Part shown: positions 17,538 through 26,787 of the stretch, one piece after another
Layout of the letters: every line of letters begins with the position of its first letter
How positions within the stretch are numbered: position 1 is the stretch's first letter
From: Eubacteriaceae bacterium ES3
Lineage (GTDB): Bacteria; Bacillota; Clostridia; Eubacteriales; Eubacteriaceae
Direction: 5' to 3'
DNA length: 64,000 nucleotides
NCBI GenBank assembly: GCA_030586155.1
Contig: CP130741.1
Coordinates: forward strand, 1,668,680 to 1,732,679
Position numbers and translations under genes: made by a program
Notes under the pieces: model-generated
Told to the model about the DNA's origin: nothing
The model's database searches: none
What the model saw: the letters and a program-made list of their open reading frames with translations, nothing else

Positions 17538-18094
17538 GACTCATGTCCCCATCTTTCGAATAAGGAGTGGGAAATGCCAAGTAAGTCAAAAACTTTTCCA
17601 ACACTCTGATTGATCAGTTCATCTATGGTTTGAGGATGATGATAAAAGGCTGGCATAGGAGGAAGAATAATTCCGCCGGCTTCTGTGACTGTTGTCATAT
17701 TACGCAAATGTATAATTGTCAAAGGTGTTTCCCTGGTCATTAGAATGAGTGGCTTTCTTTCTTTTAATGCGACGTCGCTCATTCGTACAATTAAATTATC
17801 GCTAAATCCATTTGCAATTCCAGCAAGAGTCTTCATGCTGCAAGGAGAGACGATTGTCTTATCAATGCCGTATGAACCACTTGAAACAGCGGCAGCCATG
17901 TCTGTACTTTCATAAACGGCATCTGCTAAATCAGTAACAGATTCTATAGAATATTGAGTTTCCAGTTCAATGGTTTTTGCTCCCCATTCACTAATCACTA
18001 AGGATACATGATGGTCAGTTTTAGCTAATGACTCAAGAAGGCGAATTCCATAGATCACACCAGAAGCGCCAGTAATGCCCAACGCAATTTTCAT
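17534..18094 (-). CDS. ubiX: Flavin prenyltransferase UbiX
   Basis: 186 residues. It attaches a dimethylallyl group to FMN, producing the prenylated flavin cofactor that UbiD-family enzymes need. The N-terminal GITGASGVIYGIRLLESL phosphate-binding loop, the SPCSMKTLAGIANG segment and the LMTRETPLTIIHLRNM segment are typical. It overlaps hyuB by 4 bases (ATGA) and lpdD by 4 bases, so the genes are translated as a coupled set. Confidence 0.93.
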   Translation of the reverse strand: MKIALGITGASGVIYGIRLLESLAKTDHHVSLVISEWGAKTIELETQYSIESVTDLADAVYESTDMAAAVSSGSYGIDKTIVSPCSMKTLAGIANGFSDNLIVRMSDVALKERKPLILMTRETPLTIIHLRNMTTVTEAGGIILPPMPAFYHHPQTIDELINQSVGKVFDLLGISHSLFERWGHES

Positions 18095-19821
18095 GAGGAT
18101 TTTCTCCGTTCTAAAGTTTTTTTCATATTGATACCTGACTCATCGATAATGACACCATATATTTTTTCAGCAGACTCATTCGAGATAATACCATCAAGTA
18201 CATCATTATAAACCTTTTCTGGGGAACGTTTTAGAGGGTCTCCCCAACCACCTCCACCGCTGGTATTCAAATAAATCTGATCGCCTTTAACTGCTTTTCT
18301 TGGAGCTTCTTTGCTTTCCATAATAACTTCTTTTCCCTGACTGACAAAAACACTGCGATTTAAACTCCCTGATTTTCCACCTCTTAATCCATAAGGAGCG
18401 TGTTTAATGCCATCCCCAAAATTCACAATATCAGTTCGGTCAGCAGTTACCTGGAAAGCATATTTCATACCGCAACCTCCGCGATATTCTCCAGCTCCTG
18501 CAGTATCAGGGTCCATTTCATGGTAAAGTGTTAAATGGGGGTATTGAACCTCATTCGATTCAATATTAGGTGCTTTGACGCCGCCAAAATTCGACAAAGT
18601 CGCCATATAAGGCTTTCCGTCATGTCCTTCCATTGCTCCACCACTACCTAATGAACAAAAGGAAAAGCCAACAAAATACCGATCGTTTCTCGGATCAACA
18701 CCATAGAAGGACGGACCCAGATAACGATGGTAACCTGCTGAAACTCTTCCTGTTTCGGCCTGATCCAGGGCTTTAAAGATAGTTCCAATTATTTCACTGG
18801 CAGGTGTTAATGTGCAAAGTGTCATAGGTGCCGGAAGGTTAGGGTTAACCAAAGAACCTTTGGGTAGATTAACGTTAATACAACCAAATGCACCGCCATT
18901 CCGAGGAATATCTTTCCCTAAAAACCAAAGGGCGGCTATCCCAGAGGCACAAGTTGCGGTTACAACTGAGGTATTAATAAAACCTGTTACCTGATTATCA
19001 GTCCCCTGAAAATCTATTAGCATCTGATCACCGGTGATTTTGACAGCCACTTCTATTCGTATCGGTTCCTTCTGAAAACCATCATCATCTATAAAATCGT
19101 AGGCTCGGTAAATTCCATCGGGAACTTGACTGATTCTTTTTTTAGTTAAATCAGCAGCCATTTTTAAAGAATCATGAACAGCATTTTTAACAATTTCAGG
19201 AGAAAAGGATAAAAGCATCTCTTGAATTCTCTTCGCAGCTAGGCGATTTGAGCCTATTTGTGCTAAAAAATCGCTGGTGAGCATCTCTGGATTACGGGTG
19301 TTGATACGAATCAGGTCAAGAATATCCTCTAGCATTTCATTGTTTTTCATCAGGCGAGTTGGTGGAATTCTAATTCCTTCCTGATAAATTTCCGTCGCTT
19401 TAGGGTTGTAACTACCTGCTGTTGAGCCGCCAATGTCGCCATGATGCGCTCGACTTACACAGAAGAATAGTAGTTCATCATGCGAAAAAACAGGCGTAAT
19501 AATACCAATATCAGGCAAATGATTTCCACCATTATATGGATCATTGATAATAAACACATCACCATCATGAATTTTGTGTCCAAATTTGCGAATAACTGCT
19601 TTAACACTAAAAGAACCTGCAGTTGCTAAAATTGGAATACCATTAAGCTGAGAGACAAGTTCGCCATTTGCATCACATATGCAGCAGGCAAAGTCACAGG
19701 CTTCTGCAAAAATTGGAGAGTGAGCAGAACGCTCAAGTGCAATCCCCATTTCTTTGGTGATACTATCAAGACGATTCAAAATCACGGTTCTGTTAATAAT
19801 CGTTTCAGTTCGTAAATCCAT
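18091..19821 (-). CDS. hyuB: Hydantoinase B/oxoprolinase-family subunit
   Basis: 576 residues of the HyuB family, including the conserved GDVFIINDPYNGGNHLPDIG and the glycine-rich C-terminal end GGGGWGDPLKR. HyuB pairs with HyuA in N-methylhydantoinase, 5-oxoprolinase and acetone/acetophenone carboxylase type enzymes. I start it at ATG 19821, with AAAGGAG upstream and a 17-base overlap with hyuA; a longer frame to 19890 has no ribosome-binding site. Family membership is clear but the substrate cannot be read. Confidence 0.88.
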   Translation of the reverse strand: MDLRTETIINRTVILNRLDSITKEMGIALERSAHSPIFAEACDFACCICDANGELVSQLNGIPILATAGSFSVKAVIRKFGHKIHDGDVFIINDPYNGGNHLPDIGIITPVFSHDELLFFCVSRAHHGDIGGSTAGSYNPKATEIYQEGIRIPPTRLMKNNEMLEDILDLIRINTRNPEMLTSDFLAQIGSNRLAAKRIQEMLLSFSPEIVKNAVHDSLKMAADLTKKRISQVPDGIYRAYDFIDDDGFQKEPIRIEVAVKITGDQMLIDFQGTDNQVTGFINTSVVTATCASGIAALWFLGKDIPRNGGAFGCINVNLPKGSLVNPNLPAPMTLCTLTPASEIIGTIFKALDQAETGRVSAGYHRYLGPSFYGVDPRNDRYFVGFSFCSLGSGGAMEGHDGKPYMATLSNFGGVKAPNIESNEVQYPHLTLYHEMDPDTAGAGEYRGGCGMKYAFQVTADRTDIVNFGDGIKHAPYGLRGGKSGSLNRSVFVSQGKEVIMESKEAPRKAVKGDQIYLNTSGGGGWGDPLKRSPEKVYNDVLDGIISNESAEKIYGVIIDESGINMKKTLERRKSS

Positions 19822-21883
19822 TCGTTTGCTCCTTTCGCATAATAATAACACCGTCCTCCTCCTGTTGACAAAAGAAGCCTGCAGGAACAACGATAGTTGT
19901 GTAGGTTAAGTCGATCAGCGCTGGACCTGTAAATCCATTCTGCAGACACGCTTCATTGATCGAAGCAACTTCGATATCGTCTTTTAATCCAAAAATCTCT
20001 CCTGATACCAAATGCTTGTTTTGCTTATTTGTGGAGTTGTTTAAAGGGAAAAGTGTATTATCGTTTTTAGCCTCAGAACAGGCCAAATGAAGATCAATAA
20101 TTTCCCATTCTTTATCTCTTTCAGCATATTCATATATCGCCTGGTGTGCATCATAAAAAGCCATTTCAACCTCAAGAATGTCTGTCTGTTCAAAATGAGC
20201 TTTTGTCCAAGGGACACTAATTTCATGATGCTGGCTGACATAGCGCATTTCCAGGGTTAAATCAAATTCCTGCCGATCATAATCAACCCCTAGTCTAGAT
20301 AAATGCTGTTTCCCATCAGCTTGCATTTCCTGTAATTTGATATTAAGTTTCTTTGCATCAAAATTCTTTTTTTCCATAATGACACTAGCAGTAAGATCTG
20401 TTCGGCATGATGCACCAAGCATTCCCCATGAGCAAAAGACAGGACCTTGCACTGGGATTATAATTTCTTGCATATTAAGTGATTCCATTACACGTGCTGC
20501 AAATAATCCAAATGCTCCACCTGCACTGATTAGACTGTATTTACGAGGATCATTTCCCTTTTGTGTAGTTACAAGCCGCATGGCATCAGCCATCATTTCG
20601 GCTGCAATAGTATAGATCATTCTGGCTGCTTCACTAACAGAAATTCCAAGAGGTTCAGCAATTTTCTTTTTTATTGCTGATTCTGCCAATTCAGCCGATA
20701 AACGCATTTTCCCTCCGAGAAAACGTTCAGCATTAATCAGTCCGAGAACCAGAAGTGCATCAGTAACTGTTGGAGCTTCACCACCTAGATTGTAGCATGC
20801 CGGACCAGGGACAGAACCTGCAGAATCAGGACCTACATTAACCTGTCCGCCATCTGCAACTTGAACAATACTTCCCCCACCGGCACCAATTGAATGAATA
20901 TCAATCATCGGTATTGTTAAAGGATATCCTTCCAGTTCAGTTTGAGAAGCAAGTTGAGTTTTTTCATCACTAACAACATGAAGATCAAAACTCGTTCCTC
21001 CCATATCCGCTAAAACGCAATGTGTTCTTTTAAGCAGTTTTGAAAGGCTTTCGTTACCTACTGCACCACCGGCCGGACCTGATAAAAGTGTCTTTACGCC
21101 AAATTCTTTTGTGTCGATTGTATCACTAAGACCACCACTGTTTTTCATAATATAGAGTGGCCGATTCCAACCCAGAGTGTTTAATTCTCTTTTTATTTCC
21201 GAGAGATAATCGGATAACACTGGAGTGCAATAGGCATTAATAACGGTTGTTGTGGTACGTTCGTATTCTCTGATTCGCGGTGAAACATCTGATGAAAGAG
21301 ATACAAAAATTTCAGGACATTCTGTTCTGATAATTTCAGCAGTTTGCTTTTCATGCTCAGGGTTTAGAAATGAAAAAAGATATGAAACTGCAATTGCTTT
21401 TACGCCAGCATCCTGACACGAATGACAGGCAGAAATAACGGCTTCGCGATTTAAACATTTTATGACATCACCTTTGTAATCCAAACGCTCTTCAATGCCA
21501 AATCTTAGCCGGCGGGGAACAAGAACTTCAGGTGTTTTAATTGCCAGATCCCATTGATTAGACAATTGAGAACGTCTAATTTCCAGTGCATCACGAAAAC
21601 CGGCAGTGGTAAATAAAGCGGTTTTGACACCTTTCTTTTCCAGTAAAGCATTTAATGCCAATGTAGTTCCGAGAGAAATCTTTTCAGTCTTTTCTAATAG
21701 CTCACTGAGAGTAGTCCCCCATGAATCAGCCAGTTCATAGAGTCCCTCGAGAATTCCCTTGGCCGGAAAAGTATGATTAGTTGGGTTCTTAACGGCAATT
21801 TTTTTTTCGTCTCCGTTTTTCAAGCTACCAACAGAAGTAAAATCAGTAAAAGTACCACCTGTATCAATTGCAATTTTTATCAT
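19805..21883 (-). CDS. hyuA: Hydantoinase A/oxoprolinase-family ATPase subunit
   Basis: 692 residues with the acetate/sugar-kinase-like fold. The N-terminal IAIDTGGTFTD phosphate motif and the MGGTSFD motif near the middle are clear. Known members use ATP to activate an amide, lactam or ketone group, in 5-oxoproline or hydantoin opening or in ketone carboxylation. It starts 25 bases after the UbiD-family gene and overlaps hyuB, so the two form one enzyme. Whether it is a ring-opening amidase or a carboxylase is undecided; the UbiD-UbiX partners make a carboxylated or decarboxylated intermediate attractive. Confidence 0.9.
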   Translation of the reverse strand: MIKIAIDTGGTFTDFTSVGSLKNGDEKKIAVKNPTNHTFPAKGILEGLYELADSWGTTLSELLEKTEKISLGTTLALNALLEKKGVKTALFTTAGFRDALEIRRSQLSNQWDLAIKTPEVLVPRRLRFGIEERLDYKGDVIKCLNREAVISACHSCQDAGVKAIAVSYLFSFLNPEHEKQTAEIIRTECPEIFVSLSSDVSPRIREYERTTTTVINAYCTPVLSDYLSEIKRELNTLGWNRPLYIMKNSGGLSDTIDTKEFGVKTLLSGPAGGAVGNESLSKLLKRTHCVLADMGGTSFDLHVVSDEKTQLASQTELEGYPLTIPMIDIHSIGAGGGSIVQVADGGQVNVGPDSAGSVPGPACYNLGGEAPTVTDALLVLGLINAERFLGGKMRLSAELAESAIKKKIAEPLGISVSEAARMIYTIAAEMMADAMRLVTTQKGNDPRKYSLISAGGAFGLFAARVMESLNMQEIIIPVQGPVFCSWGMLGASCRTDLTASVIMEKKNFDAKKLNIKLQEMQADGKQHLSRLGVDYDRQEFDLTLEMRYVSQHHEISVPWTKAHFEQTDILEVEMAFYDAHQAIYEYAERDKEWEIIDLHLACSEAKNDNTLFPLNNSTNKQNKHLVSGEIFGLKDDIEVASINEACLQNGFTGPALIDLTYTTIVVPAGFFCQQEEDGVIIMRKEQTNGFTN

Positions 21884-21908
21884 TTCTAAACCTTCTTTTT
21901 ATTTATGT

Positions 21909-23270
21909 TTATTTTACGTATTTGAATAAACGCTGTACATCAGATATGACATTTTCATCAATATCGATTTTAGGAGAGAAACCGCTCAAGGGCTTGGTAG
22001 CATCGATTCCTAATTTGGCCGTTCGACTTAGCTCATCAGTGGATGGATCGAGGGTTTCACCCATCATATTTGGGAACACCATAACGCCCCGATCTGCCTG
22101 GAGTCGAGTTGCCATGGCCCATAGGACTTCCTGTTCATTAAAGACATCTACATCTTCATCGACAACGACAACCATTTTTATATGATGATCCATTCCTAAT
22201 GTTGTCAGAATTACTTGTTGCGCCTGACCTTCAGCTGTTTTTTTCATCGATACATAACAGTGAAATATACCGCAGGATGAAAGCGGTGAATGAACTGCTT
22301 TAATATTAGGCAAATTCTGTTTTAAAAATTTCTCAATATCGCCTTCTCGTTGAATTGAGACAATCGTGATATGTTCACTGCTCATCGCAGGGGTTATATC
22401 GTGAAAAATCGCGTTTTCCCTGTATCTAATTGCATTAACCTGAAAAACATTCTCGGTACTTCTAAAACAGGCATAATTTGTATACTCGGCAAATGGACCT
22501 TCTGGCTCTCTAACATTGGCCAATACTTCCCCTTCCAGTACAAATTCAGCGTATGTCGGAATATTTAAATCGATGGTATGACAGGGTGAAACTTCAAGCG
22601 GTTCACCAAATAATCCGCCAATCGCACCAAATTTTCCTAAATGATAAGGAACAGAAGCTTGTGAACCTAATGAAATATTAGGATGAACACCGATGCAAAT
22701 AGCTGCTTTCATATTTTCACCGCGTTCTTCACTACGTCTAAAGTATTCCCACATTCTTTGACGTGAATGGAATGAAATCCCCAATTTGTTTTTGCCTTTT
22801 AATTGAAGACGATGGTATCCTAATGTTTCTGCCCCAGATTCTGGATCTTTAGCCACACATAGTCCCGATGTGATGTATGGGGCAGCATCGATCGGAAAAT
22901 GTTTAAGAATTGGCAGTTTAGTAAGATCTACATCATCTCCTTCAATAATATTCGCATTACATGGAGGATTATCGATGATTTTCAGATCATCAAACCGATC
23001 TTTGATTTTTTCTCCAAAAGCTTCTGAAACTTCAGAAGCTTTTACCTTCATACCTCTTGCGAAACGTTCTTTTGTACCAAGAATATTCGTAACCACTGGA
23101 AAATCGCTTTCTTCCACATTGTCGAACCACATCACCGGAAACTGATGTTTTTTTTCCAATTCCATCATAAAAGTACTAATTTCATAGTTTCTTTTAACTT
23201 CTTCAGTGACGTGAATGATTTCACCGTCATTTTCTAAATCTTTTAAAAAGTCTCGTAAATCCTGACTCAC
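21909..23270 (-). CDS. UbiD-family (de)carboxylase
   Basis: 453 residues, usual length for the family. It uses prenylated FMN to remove or add a carboxyl group on an aromatic, heteroaromatic or alpha,beta-unsaturated acid. The family's metal- and flavin-binding core (SLGSQASVPYHLGKFGAIGGLFG) and catalytic-type Glu and Arg in EFVLEGEVLANVREPEGPFAEYT are seen. UbiX and an LpdD-like protein are in the same unit, so cofactor supply is local. A ubiquinone role is unlikely in this kind of anaerobe. A hairpin (23307-23342) separates it from the S component gene upstream. Confidence 0.9.
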   Translation of the reverse strand: MSQDLRDFLKDLENDGEIIHVTEEVKRNYEISTFMMELEKKHQFPVMWFDNVEESDFPVVTNILGTKERFARGMKVKASEVSEAFGEKIKDRFDDLKIIDNPPCNANIIEGDDVDLTKLPILKHFPIDAAPYITSGLCVAKDPESGAETLGYHRLQLKGKNKLGISFHSRQRMWEYFRRSEERGENMKAAICIGVHPNISLGSQASVPYHLGKFGAIGGLFGEPLEVSPCHTIDLNIPTYAEFVLEGEVLANVREPEGPFAEYTNYACFRSTENVFQVNAIRYRENAIFHDITPAMSSEHITIVSIQREGDIEKFLKQNLPNIKAVHSPLSSCGIFHCYVSMKKTAEGQAQQVILTTLGMDHHIKMVVVVDEDVDVFNEQEVLWAMATRLQADRGVMVFPNMMGETLDPSTDELSRTAKLGIDATKPLSGFSPKIDIDENVISDVQRLFKYVK

Positions 23271-23306
23271 TATTGTTCTCCTTACTTTGTCTTTTAAAAT
23301 CGAAAT

Positions 23307-23342
23307 GCTTTGGCACTAGATTATTGAATCTAATACCAAAGC
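23307..23342. other. Intergenic hairpin between the S component and UbiD genes
   Basis: A 16-bp stem (GCTTTGG at 23307 with CCAAAGC at 23336, two G-U pairs on the minus strand) with a 4-base loop. On the minus strand no U-run follows directly, so it may limit or process rather than end the transcript. On the plus strand T6 follows closely. Confidence 0.5.
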
Positions 23343-23371
23343 TAAGTTTTTTCGTATTAATAATATTTGAA

Positions 23372-23929
23372 TTATTTAATTAGACCAGACTTCATAATAG
23401 CTTCATATGCAACTTTCGTTGCAAGGGTTGAAAACACCCAGTTTACAGCTATTAAAATTAGAGTTTCAATAATTGCTACATTAACAGGTACGCCAAGAAT
23501 AAGAACAAGACCAACTGCAACGATCAAATTTCCAAGAATGCATACCCCACCTTGAGCCATAATATGATGAGACCATTTTGTCATATCATACTTTGAGGCA
23601 ATCAAGGATACCCATATGGAAGCTACTCCGTTGGCGAAAACAAATGCAATCCATAGCGGTGAATAAAGTACAGAAATAACTGCCTCTACCTCTGCTGCAA
23701 TTAAGCCACCTGGCTGCTTATACAATAAAGTCAACAGACCGGTGAAAAAGGCCCATACTGTTCCGTTGATCAGGTACATTCCCATTTTTCCCCAAGGCAA
23801 AAGATTGTCAATCTGGCCTGTAATCTGACAAGCCAGTACAAAAACAATGCCCATAACTACTGAACCGATTAATGACTTTGTATCGGTTTTAAAAATCTGA
23901 TTTCTTCCCAAAACTTGTTCTTTTTCCAT
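23372..23929 (-). CDS. ECF transporter substrate-binding (S) component, YkoE-like
   Basis: 185 residues, about five or six membrane helices from residue 18 on. The segment PGGLIAAEVEAVISVLYSP recalls the conserved helix of YkoE-type S components. It would bind a vitamin or precursor in the membrane and pass it to the energising module encoded just upstream (EcfT and the double ATPase). The gene order ATPase fusion, T, S and the fused ATPase resemble YkoEDC. A B12 riboswitch rather than a thiamine riboswitch leads the cluster, so a corrinoid, its lower ligand or a precursor is as likely as thiamine. A 184-base gap separates it from ecfT. Confidence 0.75.
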   Translation of the reverse strand: MEKEQVLGRNQIFKTDTKSLIGSVVMGIVFVLACQITGQIDNLLPWGKMGMYLINGTVWAFFTGLLTLLYKQPGGLIAAEVEAVISVLYSPLWIAFVFANGVASIWVSLIASKYDMTKWSHHIMAQGGVCILGNLIVAVGLVLILGVPVNVAIIETLILIAVNWVFSTLATKVAYEAIMKSGLIK

Positions 23930-24113
23930 TTTTATCTCCCTTTGTTTAATTGAGTAATTGCTATCATAAACATTTAAATAAAAAATAATATTTAGTATAA
24001 ATTATCATCGCAGGTATTTAAAATGTATCATTTTTGAAGATAAGTGCAATGAAGTAACAATTACCATTATTTATATTAAGATTTTGACAAACAAAACCTA
24101 AATACCAATCATT

Positions 24114-24800
24114 TTATTTATCACCGTAATCAACTGAAATATCGAGTACTCTTTCTTGAGTGCAACTTCGAGTTTGGTAACGTCCATATCCACGAAGTTC
24201 TGCTGATAGAGCCGCATCAGATGAAATACGCAGTGCCCTGTAGATGAGTGGTAAAATCGAAGATGGTAAATTTTTTATTTTTTCTAACACTATATCATTT
24301 GGTACTCCCCTCGCGGATTGGCTATTACTGATTGATTTATATTCGTTAATCATTACTGGTAAGAAGCGGTCAATCATTGGTACCAGCATTGCATATCGAT
24401 ATGGTATTTTCCATTGAATAAGGGTTTGTGCCATATCCATTGACTCTGTGTGTATAGCAAATTGAAAAGCTGATAAGGAAATGATTGATATTTTTAGTGT
24501 TCCCTGTAACGTAGTCATTAAAAAGCCACTGTAAATTCTTAATATCCCAAATGTATAAATAATCTGACCAGATCGACCAAAGAAAATATTTATAACTAAT
24601 ACCTGACTAGCAACAATTAATATCAGAATGGCCAGCGTTTTAAATGCTTTCAAGGAACGTTCAGAAACAAGTTCCATAAATAGGATGACTATTATAAGTA
24701 GTGTATTTAAATATATATTTTGGGATATAAGACCAATTAAGATTGTCAGCAAGCAAAGGACAAATTTCAAACCTGAATCCCAGTTTTTTAAATCCATCAT
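24114..24800 (-). CDS. ECF transporter transmembrane (T) component
   Basis: 228 residues with four or five membrane helices in the first 130. The cytoplasmic coupling helices follow, with the characteristic Arg motifs in NSQSARGVP and SAELRGYGRY that contact the ATPases. It begins 2 bases after the double ATPase gene, so the two are made together. It scaffolds the ATPase and the S component in the membrane. Confidence 0.88.
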   Translation of the reverse strand: MMDLKNWDSGLKFVLCLLTILIGLISQNIYLNTLLIIVILFMELVSERSLKAFKTLAILILIVASQVLVINIFFGRSGQIIYTFGILRIYSGFLMTTLQGTLKISIISLSAFQFAIHTESMDMAQTLIQWKIPYRYAMLVPMIDRFLPVMINEYKSISNSQSARGVPNDIVLEKIKNLPSSILPLIYRALRISSDAALSAELRGYGRYQTRSCTQERVLDISVDYGDK

Positions 24801-24802
24801 TT

Positions 24803-26287
24803 TTATAGAACTCCTCTTAAAATTTCATACTCAATCAATTCTTTTTCATAATTCATTAAATTTTCTGCTTCACAATCGAAAACTAATCGATGATTATGCA
24901 TCATCACAATCCGATTGGAATAATTTTGAGCCTCTACCAGATTATGCGTAACAAGGAGAATTGAAATTTGTTTACTGGAAAGTTCTGAAAGTTTATCCAT
25001 AATAACTTGACCTTGAGCTTCACTTAAACCTGAAGTGGGTTCATCTGCAATAATTAACTCAGGATCTCCTACTATCACAGATCCCAATGCCAATAGCTGT
25101 CTCTGTCCACGACTAAGTCTTTGTGGGTGAACATCTTCTAATCCCTTTAAACCGATAAATTCTATGATGTCATTAATTTTCAATTGTCTTTCTGCATCAC
25201 TAAGTGTACTGGATTTAAGAATATATCCAATTTCATCTCTAACAGAACTTAAAAAAATCTGATCGTCTGGATTCTGAAACAAAAAACCTATTCGCCTTCT
25301 TAGTGGCCCAATATTTTTTTTAGTAATTTTCTGTCCGAATAATTCAACTTGACCATTGCTTGGTTTTAATAATCCTTCAATTAACTTTAGCATTGTAGAT
25401 TTACCAGATCCATTTTGGCCAATTATTGCTGTAAATTCGCCTTTTTTCAAAGAAAAATCGATAGAATCACAGCCAACAATACCACTTTTATAAATATGTG
25501 ATACTTGTTTTAAGGAGATTAATTCTGTACCGGTGTCTATAGCTAAGGGTTTTTTGTTGTTTGTTTTTTTTATAGTATATTTATTCTTATATTGTCCTGG
25601 AGACAAATCATCAATAATTGTGCCTTCTTCCATCACTATTACTCTATCAACACCATGAAGTATTTCATCTGAACGATCCATAACGATAATAATCGTTAAA
25701 TTATTTTCCTGATTTAGCTTTCTTAAATAGCTGTATAGTTCACTGCTGGTTTTTGGATCAAGCTCAGCAGTTGGTTGATCCAGTAATAAGATGGGAGTTC
25801 TCATCGCCAAAACACTACCAAGTACAACTTTTTGGGCCTGTCCTCCAGAAAGTGAATCAGTTGTACGATGGGTAAAATTTTGCATATTTAAAAAATCAAC
25901 AATCGCTGCAATCCGATTTTTAATTTCATATGGATCCAGGTTCATATTTGAAACTCCAAATGAAAGCTCGTCTTCAATATGTCGATTAAGCATTTGATGT
26001 TGCGGTTCCTGCATCATATAGCCTACAAAATCTGACATTTCATTTAATTCCAATTCATTAATATCCTGACCTTTAATTTTCACCCAACCGTCGATTTTAC
26101 ATGGAAAGAATTTTGGTGCAGCTGAAGTAATTGTATGTAATAGCAGCGTTTTCCCCGATGCTGCACTTCCTGTAATTGCAATCATTTCACCCTGACTAAT
26201 GTCCAATTTAATATTTTTCAGTGCTGGTTTGTTTTCATCCGGAAAGACTAATTCATTAATCCGAACTTGTATATCTGTTTGTATCAT
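24803..26287 (-). CDS. ECF transporter double ATPase (EcfA-EcfA' fusion, YkoD-like)
   Basis: 494 residues with two ABC ATPase domains. Domain 1 (about 1-230) has Walker A GSAASGKT, signature LSGGQAQ and Walker B LLLLDQPTAELD, where the catalytic Glu is replaced by Gln. Domain 2 (about 255-490) has GQNGSGKST, LSRGQRQ and a complete IIADEPTSGLS. Probably only one of the two composite sites hydrolyses ATP efficiently. First gene after the B12 riboswitch, so its expression should fall when cobalamin is plentiful. Confidence 0.9.
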   Translation of the reverse strand: MIQTDIQVRINELVFPDENKPALKNIKLDISQGEMIAITGSAASGKTLLLHTITSAAPKFFPCKIDGWVKIKGQDINELELNEMSDFVGYMMQEPQHQMLNRHIEDELSFGVSNMNLDPYEIKNRIAAIVDFLNMQNFTHRTTDSLSGGQAQKVVLGSVLAMRTPILLLDQPTAELDPKTSSELYSYLRKLNQENNLTIIIVMDRSDEILHGVDRVIVMEEGTIIDDLSPGQYKNKYTIKKTNNKKPLAIDTGTELISLKQVSHIYKSGIVGCDSIDFSLKKGEFTAIIGQNGSGKSTMLKLIEGLLKPSNGQVELFGQKITKKNIGPLRRRIGFLFQNPDDQIFLSSVRDEIGYILKSSTLSDAERQLKINDIIEFIGLKGLEDVHPQRLSRGQRQLLALGSVIVGDPELIIADEPTSGLSEAQGQVIMDKLSELSSKQISILLVTHNLVEAQNYSNRIVMMHNHRLVFDCEAENLMNYEKELIEYEILRGVL

Positions 26288-26387
26288 TGATTATCTTCTT
26301 TCGTGAGTTTGTGACAAATCTATTTTTCTACATAAAAACATTCAATTGTTATAAAGATAAACATCTGTCTAAGTGATTTTGCAGAAA

Positions 26388-26428
26388 TAAAAAAAGTTTC
26401 GGCTATCACAAAAGATAGCCGAAACTTT
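26388..26428 (-). terminator. Terminator of the B12 riboswitch expression platform
   Basis: A perfect 15-bp stem (AAAGTTTCGGCTATC with GATAGCCGAAACTTT, 26393-26428) followed on the minus strand by a U-rich run. It lies between the riboswitch and the ECF ATPase ATG at 26287, as in transcription-attenuating riboswitches. A competing antiterminator was not worked out. Confidence 0.8.
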
Positions 26429-26455
26429 ACCGTCATTTCGAATTATTAAAATATT

Positions 26456-26602
26456 GGCAGGTCTCCTGACTGATGCTTATCTGTCCTTAAGTCTTCCCGT
26501 TGCCAGTGACATTTATAAAGACAAAGCAAATTACAGTGATGGGTTCGTTCAGGATTTACACCTGATTCCCTATTCTCCTTTAAAAGGCACCAATATCCTT
26601 TA
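26456..26602 (-). ncRNA. Cobalamin (B12) riboswitch
   Basis: Read on the minus strand it has the class hallmarks in order: AATCAGGTGTAAATCCTGAAC, then ATCACTGTAA, then the B12-box-like TGTCACTGG and GGGAAG, and finally AGTCAGGAGACCTGCC. It ends 27 bases before the terminator and heads the ECF transporter genes. Binding of adenosylcobalamin or another corrinoid should switch the transporter off. Confidence 0.93.
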
Positions 26603-26725
26603 AATATTTATTGATACTATATTAACGTTTATTTCGACTGCTGTCAATAAATATTTAACATTAGTAAAAAAATTAGTAAGATACAAATTTCATCTTTGTT
26701 TTGAACCTCAAAACTATCATTTTCT

Positions 26726-26754
26726 TTGATTTCTTTTCAATTGATGGTTATAAT
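26726..26754 (+). promoter_or_regulatory. Promoter of the methyltransferase-DUF2284 gene
   Basis: TTGATT (26726-26731), 17 bases, TATAAT (26749-26754), about 34 bases before the ATG at 26788. It faces away from the riboswitch. Confidence 0.6.
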
Positions 26755-26787
26755 ATAGCCATTAATCTAAGAAAAAGAGGAAAAACA

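Noticed and set aside
26701-26787. TTG-started extension of the methyltransferase-DUF2284 gene
   Set aside because: It runs through the -35 and -10 boxes of the promoter and has no ribosome-binding site.
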